Assembly (NCBI GenBank): GCA_003485325.1
Contig: DMZI01000063.1
Coordinates: 1-9,141 of the forward strand
Length of the DNA stretch: 9,141 nucleotides
Source of the DNA: Desulfotomaculum sp.
GTDB taxonomy: Bacteria; Bacillota; Desulfotomaculia; Desulfotomaculales; Nap2-2B
Reading direction: 5' to 3'
The first letter of the stretch is position 1. Every line of letters starts with the position of its first letter. The position numbers and the translations under genes were made by a program. This document shows positions 1 to 5,728 of the stretch, piece by piece. A model generated the notes under the pieces. It was not told the origin of the DNA. It saw only the letters and a list, made by a program, of their open reading frames with translations, and did not search any database.

Positions 1-561
1 ATTGGTGTAAACTATGGAATAGCGTCAGCAAAACTAAAATTAGGACTCATGATTGAGGAATTAGAGCTGTTCACAAAGCAACTTGAGCAAATAGAAAAGG
101 CCATGGAACTAGCCCTGGCTGATACAGGAATGAAAGCAATAATCCTTGGCATCCCAGGCATCGGCATAGTGACAGCAGCCAGTTTTTTAGGTGAGATTGG
201 AGATCCTTTAAGATTCGATCATCCCCGTCAGATAAGCAAAATGGCTGGCTATAACCTGGTGGAAGACAGCTCAGGCAAGAATATAAGCGGGACCTCCATA
301 TCGAAGCGGGGACGAAAGAATCTGAGGAATGTGTTATACCAGATGGCTAGGACCATGGTTGCCGTAAACCCCGAGATGAAAGAGCTGTACCAGTACTTAA
401 AAACACGGCCCAACAATCCTCTTCAGAAGAAACAAGCACTCGTAGTAATCTCAAAGAAGATAGTGACCATAATCTATAACCTGGTGAAGAAACAAGCGGA
501 ATACAAGGCAGAATTAGTATTTAATGAATTTAGAAAGAACCAGATGAAGCAAGCAGCATAA
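1..561 (+). CDS. IS110-family transposase, C-terminal part (5' end outside window)
   Basis: The frame is open from base 1, adding 16 codons before the first internal ATG at 49, so the gene enters from the left; about 186 residues are visible of a family usually near 400. What is seen is the Transposase_20 (IS116/IS110/IS902) domain. It has a helix-hairpin-helix-like GIPGIGIVTAASFLGEIGD stretch, then RQISKMAGYN, an SSGK motif and SISKRGRKNLRNVLYQMA, followed by a basic tail containing KKQALVVISKKIV. By family knowledge the N-terminal RuvC-like (DEDD) domain would be upstream, and the nucleophilic serine lies in the domain seen here, probably in the SSGK stretch (inference). These enzymes move a circular intermediate using a guide RNA encoded in the non-coding flank of the element. 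There is no frameshift or premature stop in the visible part. The IS110 versus IS1111 subgroup cannot be settled from this half. Confidence 0.9.
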   Translation: MGVNYGIASAKLKLGLMIEELELFTKQLEQIEKAMELALADTGMKAIILGIPGIGIVTAASFLGEIGDPLRFDHPRQISKMAGYNLVEDSSGKNISGTSISKRGRKNLRNVLYQMARTMVAVNPEMKELYQYLKTRPNNPLQKKQALVVISKKIVTIIYNLVKKQAEYKAELVFNEFRKNQMKQAA

Positions 562-575
562 ATAATCAATTATGC

Positions 576-830
576 CGATAAAGCGGAGATAAGGGAGAAC
601 ACCTCCGTTAGCCCAATGAGGCAGCACTCAAGTATAAAAACTATCTCCGCTTTTATCCCTAAAACAGAACGAAGGAATGTAAGGGCATAACAGTTAGTCT
701 CAAAACAGGACATCAAAATCGTAGACAGAACAACCAACGACATCTACGATCCGCAGTAAGACCTTCCTTTTCTTAAAAATGCTGTATGAGGAAGGAAACC
801 TGCGACAGGATGGTTTCCTTCCTCTATCAA
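576..830 (+). ncRNA. Candidate IS110-family guide (bridge/seek) RNA region
   Basis: The stretch directly after the transposase stop has no reading frame but three perfect inverted repeats in a row. AAAGCGGAGATA at 580-591 pairs with TATCTCCGCTTT at 642-653 (12 bp). ATCGTAGA at 718-725 pairs with TCTACGAT at 743-750 (8 bp, 17-base loop). GAGGAAGGAAACC at 788-800 pairs with GGTTTCCTTCCTC at 812-824 (13 bp, 11-base loop). IS110-family elements carry a structured guide RNA in a non-coding end; in the IS1111 subgroup it is thought to lie downstream of the transposase gene. Assigning this stretch to that role is inference from position and structure. The element's right end, its core dinucleotide and the RNA ends cannot be fixed from this window. 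Ordinary hairpins near an insertion-sequence end, or a leader for the following gene, are alternatives. Confidence 0.4.
763..824 (+). repeat. Perfect 13-bp hairpin with a competing upstream strand
   Basis: GAGGAAGGAAACC (788-800) and GGTTTCCTTCCTC (812-824) form a perfect stem. The upstream run CCTTCCTT (763-770) could instead pair with 788-795 (8 pairs, one of them G-U), so the 5' arm has two possible partners. No T-run follows base 824, so it is not a standard terminator. It lies about 60 bases before the yvrJ-like start and could be the end of the insertion sequence or part of a leader. Confidence 0.45.
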
Positions 831-886
831 GCTTCCCCTCTTCAATCCTTCCTGATTAAAAACCCTCTTTAAAGGAGGCGCCGCCG

Positions 887-1030
887 GTGGAAACTATTTT
901 ACAGGCTATCGGTAATGTGGGTTTCCCTATTGTTGTGACCGCTTATCTTTTGGTCAGAATCGAAAACAAGCTGGAAGGTCTGACCGCAAGTATTACCAGC
1001 CTTGCCCATGCTATTGACAAAACCCAATAA
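887..1030 (+). CDS. yvrJ: YvrJ-family small membrane peptide (47 aa)
   Basis: GTG at 887 opens a 47-codon frame ending with TAA at 1030. An AAAGGAGG ribosome site at 871-878 sits 8 bases before the start. The translation begins METILQAIGNVGFPIVV, continues with TAYLLVRIENKLEGL, and ends with a hydrophilic helix (TASITSLAHAIDKTQ). The pattern GNVGFP, hydrophobic segment, LLVRIE and then an amphipathic tail is that of the YvrJ family: very short proteins of Bacillus and related Firmicutes with no known function. Residues about 6-24 could form one membrane segment, with the charged tail on the other side. A strong rho-independent terminator follows 15 bases later, so the gene is probably a single transcription unit ending before the kor operon. 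No clear promoter was found; transcription may come from the left. Confidence 0.8.
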   Translation: METILQAIGNVGFPIVVTAYLLVRIENKLEGLTASITSLAHAIDKTQ

Positions 1031-1040
1031 GACAAAGCGC

Positions 1041-1069
1041 ATCGCCCCCTCTCCAGGGGGTGTTTTTTT
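1041..1069 (+). terminator. Rho-independent terminator after the yvrJ-like gene
   Basis: CGCCCCCT (1043-1050) pairs with AGGGGGTG (1055-1062) around a CTCC loop. Seven T residues follow at 1063-1069. It separates the peptide gene from the kor operon. Confidence 0.9.
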
Positions 1070-1096
1070 AAATGAGAAAATAGTATACTAAAAAGG

Positions 1097-1125
1097 TTGT
1101 TTTGAACGCACAAAACAGTTATTAT
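1097..1125 (+). promoter_or_regulatory. Candidate sigma-A promoter of the kor operon
   Basis: TTGTTT (1097-1102) and TATTAT (1120-1125, 5 of 6 consensus bases) are separated by 17 bases. They lie between the upstream terminator and korD, leaving a short leader of about 25 bases. The -35 matches only in TTG. TTGAAC (1102-1107) with TTTACT (1125-1130) is a weaker alternative. Confidence 0.4.
1098..1117. promoter_or_regulatory. Perfect 20-bp dyad overlapping the kor promoter (operator candidate)
   Basis: TGTTTTG (1098-1104) and CAAAACA (1111-1117) are exact reverse complements around a 6-base centre (AACGCA). The dyad occupies the -35 region and spacer of the candidate promoter, where a repressor would block transcription. 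It resembles the TTGT...ACAA style of Rex redox-repressor sites, but the TTGT/ACAA spacing is one base short of the usual 18-bp site. The regulator is therefore left open. Confidence 0.45.
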
Positions 1126-1156
1126 TTACTTTATACAAAAACACCGGAGGGACCCC

Positions 1157-1360
1157 TTGAAAAAAGCGAACGTGGCAATCAACAAAGACCTCTGCAAAAA
1201 ATGTGCAATTTGCGTTCACTTTTGTCCAAAAGAGGTCTTTACAATTGATCAGGATGGTTACCCCCTAATTTCACGCCTCGACAAATGCACAGGCTGCCGT
1301 CTGTGCTTTCTACGCTGCCCTGATTTTGCCCTGGAGGTAGAAACAGAACTTGACGATTAA
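1157..1360 (+). CDS. korD: 2-oxoacid:ferredoxin oxidoreductase, ferredoxin (delta) subunit
   Basis: This 67-residue 2x[4Fe-4S] ferredoxin subunit would pass electrons between the TPP/FeS catalytic subunits and external ferredoxin. Two complete CxxCxxCxxxCP motifs are visible, with Cys 13, 16, 19, 23 and Cys 44, 47, 50, 54. The start is TTG at 1157, with GGAGGG at 1146-1151 five bases before it; no better start exists. The length is normal for stand-alone delta subunits. The stop overlaps the TTG start of the alpha gene by 11 bases, pointing to translational coupling. It is the first gene of a four-gene operon (D-A-B-C order) common for 2-oxoglutarate oxidoreductases of anaerobic Firmicutes and archaea. 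The substrate cannot be told from this subunit. Confidence 0.9.
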   Translation: MKKANVAINKDLCKKCAICVHFCPKEVFTIDQDGYPLISRLDKCTGCRLCFLRCPDFALEVETELDD

Positions 1361-2483
1361 AAAGCTTCTTACAGGCAACGACGCCTGCACATACGCAGCT
1401 ATCAACGCTGGGGCAAGGTTTTTTGCAGGATATCCGATTACTCCGGCAACCGAGATCGTCGAGCTTTGCTCCGAACTGATGCCGGTTTACAATGGTAACT
1501 TCATCCAAATGGAAGACGAAATCGCTTCCATAGCTGCCGTTATAGGGGCAAGCCTGGGGGGCGCAAAAGCCTTTACGGCAACAAGCGGTCCCGGCCTGGC
1601 CCTGATGAGCGAAAATATCGGGTTCGCCGCTATGGCGGAAGTACCCTGTGTAATTATCAACGTACAGCGTTACGGCCCGAGTACGGGAATAGCAACAAAA
1701 TTTTCCCAGAGTGACGTAATGGCGGTCCGCTGGGGAAGCCCGGGGGACCACAGCTTGATCGTGCTTGCGCCTTCGTCGGTACAGGATAGCTACGACCTGA
1801 CTGTTGAAGCTTTTAACCTTTCGGAAAGGTTCCGAACGCCAGTTATCTTGCTTTCTGACGCTGCGCTCGCCCATGTACGGGAAAAAGTTGAAATCCGCGA
1901 ACCCGGTGAACTGAACTTATACCAGCGTGAAAAACCCTCCGGCCCTGTCAACGGGTATCTGCCCTACGGAACTTTGCATAATAATGTGCCCGTTATGTCC
2001 AACTTTGGAGATGAACACATCCTCAGGGTAACCGGACTTGTCCACCAGGAAAGCGGCTACTCCAGCGATAATTCGCAGATTGCTGAAGAACTGGTTCAGC
2101 GGCTAGCCAGAAAGATAGACAATTACCAGGAAGAACTTCCGGCGCCCTTTTTCTACGGGCGCCAAGCCGCCGATCTGATAGTCGTGTCTTTCGGAATTTC
2201 TGCAAGAGCCTCCCTTGAAGCAGTGAATACTGTAAACAGCGAGGGCTTTAAAGCGGGAATGCTGGAACTGCGCACTATCTGGCCCTTCCCGCGCAAAAAG
2301 GTGAAGGAATTATGCTCCGGGGCTAAAAAGATATTGGTTGTTGAAGCAAACCACGGGCAGGTCAGGGAACAGTTGATTTCCTGCGGCTTTCCGCCTGAAA
2401 AACTAAGGGGTGTCAACAAGCAGAACGCGGAGGTTATTACACCTTCCGAAGTTCTTTTGGCCCTCAAGGAGGAAAACAGCTAA
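1350..2483 (+). CDS. korA: 2-oxoglutarate (2-oxoacid):ferredoxin oxidoreductase, alpha subunit
   Basis: This is the alpha subunit of the CoA-dependent enzyme that interconverts a 2-oxoacid and acyl-CoA plus CO2 with ferredoxin. In strict anaerobes it feeds glutamate synthesis or an incomplete TCA pathway. The N-terminal pyrimidine-binding-like POR domain shows GYPITPATEI (residues 27-36), MEDEIASIAAVIGAS (54-68), TSGPGLALMSE (78-88) and the substrate-pocket stretch RYGPSTGIATK (107-117). The C-terminal transketolase-like domain II begins near residue 265 (ADLIVVSFGISARA). Its 377 residues match the stand-alone KorA/VorA size. The start is TTG at 1350, inside the end of korD, with GGAGGT at 1333-1338. 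The stop TAA shares a base with the ATG of korB. Operon order and motifs favour 2-oxoglutarate; a branched-chain 2-oxoacid (Vor-type) enzyme is the main alternative. Confidence 0.88.
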   Translation: MTIKKLLTGNDACTYAAINAGARFFAGYPITPATEIVELCSELMPVYNGNFIQMEDEIASIAAVIGASLGGAKAFTATSGPGLALMSENIGFAAMAEVPCVIINVQRYGPSTGIATKFSQSDVMAVRWGSPGDHSLIVLAPSSVQDSYDLTVEAFNLSERFRTPVILLSDAALAHVREKVEIREPGELNLYQREKPSGPVNGYLPYGTLHNNVPVMSNFGDEHILRVTGLVHQESGYSSDNSQIAEELVQRLARKIDNYQEELPAPFFYGRQAADLIVVSFGISARASLEAVNTVNSEGFKAGMLELRTIWPFPRKKVKELCSGAKKILVVEANHGQVREQLISCGFPPEKLRGVNKQNAEVITPSEVLLALKEENS

Positions 2484-3286
2484 TGCCCTCTGATGATTAC
2501 AAGCAATACGTGGCGATGGATCGCCTTCCCAGCATCTGGTGTCCGGGCTGCGGCAACGGTGTGGCGCTCAAGGCTCTGGCTTTGGCCTTTGCCGAATTGG
2601 AGATGCCGCCGGACAAAACACTCCTGGCTAATGGAATAGGCTGCTCCGGAAGAGTTGGTGATTACGTGCGCTGCCACCGTTTCCATGGCACCCACGGAAG
2701 GACTCTGGCTTTTGTTACCGGAATTAAGCTTGTCCGCCCGGAGATTAAGGCTGTCTGCCTTCTCGGGGACGGCGATTGTTCCGCCATAGGCATGAGCCAC
2801 TTCGTTCATTCCGCAAGGCGCAACGTGGATATTGTAACGATAGTTATCAACAATTATAACTACGGCATGACCGGGGGACAGTTTTCGCCCCTGTCGCCTT
2901 ACAACGTCATAACCAGCACATCGCGCTCCGGAAAAGCCGAACCCGACATAGACATCTGCAAACTTGCCGACCTGGCGGGAGCCAATTATGTTTTCCGGAC
3001 GACTATTTATCATGTTGTCGAAATGAAGAATTATATTAAAGAGGCTCTCGGAAAAAAGGGTTTTTCACTCGTAGAGATTGTTTCACCCTGCCCGACGTAC
3101 TATGCCCGTTACAATAAAATAGGCAATATTATCAAGCAGCTGGAATGGTTGAAAGATAAATTTATCCCCATTGAAGAATACAATCAAATGAAAGATGCTG
3201 AAAAAGAAAACTTCTTCTGGCGCGGAAGGTTGACCAACAGGGATCTTCCTGACCTATATCAGCACACACGAAGGAGTAGAGGTTAG
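2483..3286 (+). CDS. korB: 2-oxoglutarate (2-oxoacid):ferredoxin oxidoreductase, beta (TPP) subunit
   Basis: This is the thiamine-pyrophosphate-binding beta subunit that carries the catalytic TPP and one [4Fe-4S] cluster. The TPP signature runs from GDGD (residues 95-98) to NNYNYGMTGGQ (123-133). Four cysteines at 20, 23 (CPGC), 54 (GIGCSG) and 203 (SPCPT) have nearly the spacing of the cluster ligands known for beta subunits of this family. At 267 residues it is slightly short of typical (about 280-300), but all key motifs are present. ATG at 2483 overlaps the korA stop as TAATG, with AAGGAGG at 2466-2472, so translation is coupled. The gamma gene follows after 6 bases. The GDGDCSAIG and NNYNYGMTGGQ wording is shared by 2-oxoglutarate and branched-chain enzymes, so substrate assignment rests on the operon as a whole. 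Confidence 0.9.
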   Translation: MPSDDYKQYVAMDRLPSIWCPGCGNGVALKALALAFAELEMPPDKTLLANGIGCSGRVGDYVRCHRFHGTHGRTLAFVTGIKLVRPEIKAVCLLGDGDCSAIGMSHFVHSARRNVDIVTIVINNYNYGMTGGQFSPLSPYNVITSTSRSGKAEPDIDICKLADLAGANYVFRTTIYHVVEMKNYIKEALGKKGFSLVEIVSPCPTYYARYNKIGNIIKQLEWLKDKFIPIEEYNQMKDAEKENFFWRGRLTNRDLPDLYQHTRRSRG

Positions 3287-3292
3287 TAAAAA

Positions 3293-3847
3293 ATGAAGAA
3301 TACCTGGCGGACTATTTTAAGCGGCTCGGGTGGCCAGGGAATGGGTATGGCCGGCAAAATACTTGCCGAAGCCGCCTTTATGCAGGGATTCAACACCGCT
3401 CAAAGCCAGACATACGGCGCCGGGGCACGAGGAGATTTAAGCCAATCCGGAATAATTATCAGCAGTGAGGATATTTTATTTCCCCTGATTGAAAAGCCCG
3501 ATTTACTGGTTATCCTGAATAATAAATCTTACGGGCATTTTGCTCCCATCCTTAATTCAAACTGCAACGGAACAATACTGATCTACGATCAGGACTACGC
3601 TCCGCCCCCAAAAGGCAAGATCAATTCGCCATCTTTCGGGTTCACGGTTGTTAATAAAGCCCGTGAGATATTAAGTGAAAAAGCTGCCTGCATGGTAGCC
3701 CTGGGCATTCTGACCAGGCTTTGGATACCGCTCGACAAAACAAATGTGAGTCAGGCAATCCAGGAAACTTTTCCCGGCAAAACCGGCCTCCAAAACATAA
3801 AATGTTTCGAGGAAGGGCTTAAACTTGCAGAAAATTACCCCCTTTAA
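3293..3847 (+). CDS. korC: 2-oxoglutarate (2-oxoacid):ferredoxin oxidoreductase, gamma subunit
   Basis: This 184-residue gamma subunit (POR-gamma domain) is thought to bind CoA and close the active site. The glycine-rich opening SGSGGQGMGMAGKILAEAA (residues 10-28) and QTYGAGARGDLSQS (39-52) are the family hallmarks, followed by the KPDLLVILNNKSY strand-helix unit. ATG at 3293 is 6 bases after the korB stop, with AGAGGT at 3278-3283 as ribosome site. It is the last gene of the operon and faces the minus-strand 3D-domain gene, leaving only 56 bases between the two stop codons. No truncation is seen. Together with the three upstream genes it makes a complete four-subunit enzyme. Confidence 0.9.
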   Translation: MKNTWRTILSGSGGQGMGMAGKILAEAAFMQGFNTAQSQTYGAGARGDLSQSGIIISSEDILFPLIEKPDLLVILNNKSYGHFAPILNSNCNGTILIYDQDYAPPPKGKINSPSFGFTVVNKAREILSEKAACMVALGILTRLWIPLDKTNVSQAIQETFPGKTGLQNIKCFEEGLKLAENYPL

Positions 3848-3886
3848 AGAACGTTTAAAACATCCGATAAAGAGGGTTGATTTTTT
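3838..3886 (+). terminator. Weak terminator candidate of the kor operon
   Basis: CCCCCTTT (3838-3845, overlapping the korC stop) can pair with AAAGAGGG (3869-3876) with one mismatch over a 23-base loop. A T-rich run follows (six T at 3881-3886). The long loop and mismatch make this tentative. It is the only hairpin-plus-T-run seen between the two convergent genes. Confidence 0.3.
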
Positions 3887-3903
3887 ATATATTTAGCTTT
3901 TTC

Positions 3904-4923
3904 CTATAAAATATAAACCCTGACCTGCCGGATCCCCCAAAGCATAGCCTGGGAATAGCTGTCCATAAATACATCAATCCTGTTGCCGACTATAGAACTT
4001 CCCCGGTCCAATGCAGTGCCGTACCCGTAACCTTCAATGTATAATTTACTTCCGAAGGGTATCACACTTGGATCGACGGCGACGGTTCCAAAACCCGGCG
4101 CTGTCCCGCATGAGGTGTTGCGCCCCGTATATGTATAAGCGGATGCGACCACATCCAGAGCACGGCTGAAATGAATATTCATGCCTCCGCGGGAAACCTG
4201 TGTGGCCGTACCAACTGCCACTACACGGTCAACGGCGGATCTTGAAACGCTGCTACTGATCAGGAGGCGCCTGAACTCCTGACCATCATGATAGGTTATC
4301 TGCCAGATCCTTTTCTCTATTCCATTCTTACCTGCTTTGACAACCCGCATCAATCCGTTGGCCAGGTTCGGGTCCGTTTCCCGCAAGACCCTCGGATAAA
4401 CCGGGGCTTCTTCCACTTTTTCCTTAACGCTTACACGCACTACCCTGATTTTTATCCCTTCTTTGAGACGTTGATCGGTTGAGGGATAAACTATATCCTT
4501 TCCGGAAAGGTTCAATCCCCGCTCCTTAAGCACATCCCCCACTGTACTGCGACAGCTCATAAATTTTGACGTCTTGCCATCCGCGATCAGGGTCACGTTC
4601 AGCGCGTGGTTTACAACTATCTTCATGTTTTCTTTTAACTTTTCTTCCAGGGGCGGGGTTACTTCATCGCCCTTTTTTAAAGGCACTTTCTGCGCCTTAA
4701 TCAGGTCGCCAACCGTACTGCAAAAAGTTTTAACCTGACTGACCTTACCGTCCACCTGCAGAACGACCGTCTTATTGGGAATTGAACAGGCAGCCCCCGC
4801 TAAAATAAGGGCGAGAATAACTGCAAAAGAAATCACTGCTGTTTTGGAACGGTAAAAACTGCGCCAATCAAATCCGGAAAATAAAGCCTTCCAACCGGAT
4901 AAACTTAAAGTCCACCTTCCCAC
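3904..4923 (-). CDS. yabE: YabE-like cell-wall protein: TM anchor, 2x DUF348, G5, 3D domain
   Basis: GTG at 4923 is chosen because AAGAGGTG (4930-4937 on the complement) lies 6 bases before it. The longer frame from GTG 4932 would have its start inside that ribosome site. The 339-residue product has a cytoplasmic basic N-terminus and one hydrophobic segment at about 28-48. Two DUF348 repeats follow at about 52-91 and 109-153, each with a STVGD(L/V) core. A G5 domain lies at about 165-239 and a C-terminal 3D domain at about 257-339. The 3D aspartates are visible in VAVDPSVIPFG (Asp 284), ALDRGSSI (Asp 306) and NRIDVF (Asp 317); this fold resembles the MltA lytic transglycosylase barrel. Proteins of this build (YabE, resuscitation-factor-like) are thought to remodel peptidoglycan outside the membrane in growth or germination. 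The usual neighbour tatD is on the same strand but 3.3 kb away. A lipobox is not convincing (GAAC). Confidence 0.88.
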   Translation of the reverse strand: MGRWTLSLSGWKALFSGFDWRSFYRSKTAVISFAVILALILAGAACSIPNKTVVLQVDGKVSQVKTFCSTVGDLIKAQKVPLKKGDEVTPPLEEKLKENMKIVVNHALNVTLIADGKTSKFMSCRSTVGDVLKERGLNLSGKDIVYPSTDQRLKEGIKIRVVRVSVKEKVEEAPVYPRVLRETDPNLANGLMRVVKAGKNGIEKRIWQITYHDGQEFRRLLISSSVSRSAVDRVVAVGTATQVSRGGMNIHFSRALDVVASAYTYTGRNTSCGTAPGFGTVAVDPSVIPFGSKLYIEGYGYGTALDRGSSIVGNRIDVFMDSYSQAMLWGIRQVRVYIL

Positions 4924-5166
4924 AAAAAACACCTCTTTTCAGGGGTACTTTCAGGATACTGGTGAGTCATTTACTGTAATAATTGAGAAGTCATGTCGAA
5001 ATGAAAGTTGAAGTTGTTGCCGATTCCTGAGTCTTAATTAGGTTGGCGGTTGTTTTATATATTCTATGCAGATTTAAAAAAATCCTGCCTGTCTAATTAA
5101 TGAAATAAAAAATATTAATGGGATAATTTGTAGAAACGCAGACAGGACCTGCCCTGCAGGCTGGTT

Positions 5167-5180
5167 ACGTTCCGGAACGT
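5167..5180. repeat. 14-bp perfect palindrome
   Basis: ACGTTCCGGAACGT is identical on both strands. It lies 7 bases after another palindrome, CCTGCAGG. It could be a protein-binding site or chance; nothing nearby settles this. Confidence 0.6.
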
Positions 5181-5216
5181 TGTATTTGAGCGATACTCCG
5201 AATAAACCATATAAAA

Positions 5217-5241
5217 ATATTCATCAAGCAAGGATGAATAT
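5217..5241. repeat. Perfect 9-bp hairpin
   Basis: ATATTCATC (5217-5225) pairs exactly with GATGAATAT (5233-5241) over a 7-base loop (AAGCAAG). No T-run follows on the plus strand beyond a short A-rich stretch, so on the plus strand it is not a terminator. Read on the minus strand it is preceded by T-rich bases, not followed by them in the needed place. Confidence 0.6.
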
Positions 5242-5315
5242 CCAAAAAATCAAATCTAGCTGATAAGTCAAGCCTGACCCCTTAACTTACAATTAATAAC
5301 ATGAGTAGACATCCA

Positions 5316-5356
5316 TGCCGCTAAAGCGGCACCATCAGAATGATGAAAATTCATCA
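5316..5356. repeat. Pair of tight hairpins in front of the 5361-5528 element
   Basis: TGCCGC (5316-5321) pairs with GCGGCA (5326-5331) over a TAAA loop. TGATGA (5341-5346) pairs with TCATCA (5351-5356) over AAAT. They are 9 bases apart and end 4 bases before the long closing helix of the next element, so the three may form one unit. Tight GC-rich hairpins of this sort occur at ends of IS200/IS605-type elements and in REP-like repeats; that link is inference only. Confidence 0.6.
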
Positions 5357-5360
5357 ACAA

Positions 5361-5528
5361 GGGAGGTCAATGCCTTAAGCGCAATTTTATTCAATGAACG
5401 AGTGAACCTGAGGTTAAGCGAGGGAACTGTTTGAGGCGTGTAAGCGCCGAGTTTGACTTAAGCCCAAGGGTGAACGAGTTCGTACAAGTATAAGAGGCGA
5501 ACATGAGCACGTAGGCAGTTGACCTCCC
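5361..5528 (+). ncRNA. Candidate structured RNA or miniature mobile element closed by a 14-bp helix
   Basis: GGGAGGTCAATGCC (5361-5374) pairs with GGCA (5514-5517) plus TTGACCTCCC (5519-5528), with a single bulged G at 5518. Inside are further exact pairings: AACC/GGTT (5405-5408 with 5412-5415), GGCG/CGCC (5435-5438 with 5445-5448) and GTTCG/CGAAC (5478-5482 with 5498-5502). CTTAAG at 5374-5379 could also pair with CTTAAG at 5457-5462, although base 5374 is then shared with the closing helix. TTAAGCG recurs at 5375 and 5414, and TGAACGAGT at 5395 and 5471. It is non-coding and moderately GC-rich inside an AT-rich spacer. A multibranch RNA or a MITE-like repeat with 10-bp terminal inverted repeats would both fit; no target-site duplication is visible at the ends. 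It matches no RNA family that I recognise. The strand is uncertain because the helices form on either strand. Confidence 0.4.
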
Positions 5529-5580
5529 TAATGCAAGTTGATTTTCAGGATAGACCTGATAAAATCCGGGGCGATCGTTG

Positions 5581-5590
5581 AACAGCTGTT
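5581..5590. promoter_or_regulatory. 10-bp palindrome at the candidate kinase -35 (operator-like)
   Basis: AACAGCTGTT is a perfect palindrome that shares two bases with the TTGATT hexamer proposed as the -35 of the kinase gene. A second small palindrome, CGATCG, lies at 5572-5577. The position suits a regulator site, but the sequence is short enough to arise by chance. Confidence 0.3.
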
Positions 5591-5617
5591 GATTTATTTT
5601 AATTAATTTGATATATT
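5589..5617 (+). promoter_or_regulatory. Candidate promoter of the histidine kinase gene
   Basis: TTGATT (5589-5594; 4 of 6 consensus bases) and TATATT (5612-5617; 5 of 6) are spaced by 17 bases. The surrounding A/T richness makes chance matches easy. A transcript would have a leader of about 105 bases before the TTG start at 5729. Confidence 0.35.
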
Positions 5618-5728
5618 ATAACTATATAAAATATTTTGATAATAGCAAATATCGACAAATTCTCCAAAGGATTTATTTTCTGCAACGTCTAATTTATAAA
5701 ACCCAAAATGTCTAAAGGGGGTGTTTTT

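Larger units (their letters stand above)
4924..5728. other. AT-rich non-coding region, dense in palindromes
   Basis: No credible gene was found on either strand; the longest minus-strand frame in 5361-5528 is about 37 codons and lacks a ribosome site. The region holds, in order: a 7-bp inverted repeat CCTGTCT (5088-5094) / AGACAGG (5140-5146); CCTGCAGG (5153-5160); a 14-bp palindrome (5167-5180); a 9-bp hairpin (5217-5241); two short hairpins (5316-5356); the 5361-5528 element; a bulged hairpin at 5541-5565; and a palindrome at 5581-5590 beside a promoter-like sequence. The 5' leader of the minus-strand 3D-domain gene must also lie here, but I could not pick its promoter. Confidence 0.7.

Noticed and set aside
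812..830. Rho-independent terminator at the 13-bp hairpin
   Set aside because: The stem is strong, but no T-run follows on the plus strand.
1097..1113. Canonical Rex operator
   Set aside because: TTGT and ACAA are present, but separated by 9 rather than 10 bases, and the better dyad is offset; reported only as an unassigned operator.
1239..1874. 211-codon minus-strand open frame opposite korD/korA
   Set aside because: It lies fully opposite genes with clear ferredoxin and POR motifs, shows no recognisable domain, and has a low-complexity Arg/Cys-rich translation typical of a shadow frame.
2480..3013. 177-codon minus-strand open frame opposite korB
   Set aside because: It mirrors the TPP-binding beta subunit, has no motif and no ribosome site, and does not fit the operon layout.
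5391..5504. About 37-codon minus-strand frame inside the 5361-5528 element
   Set aside because: There is no ribosome site, the composition is Ser/Thr/Leu-rich, and the sequence is better explained by helices and repeats.
5361..5528. Known structured RNAs (6S, RNase P, SRP, tmRNA, T-box, lysine or cobalamin riboswitch, group I/II intron)
   Set aside because: None of their hallmark conserved sequences was found, so no family name is given.
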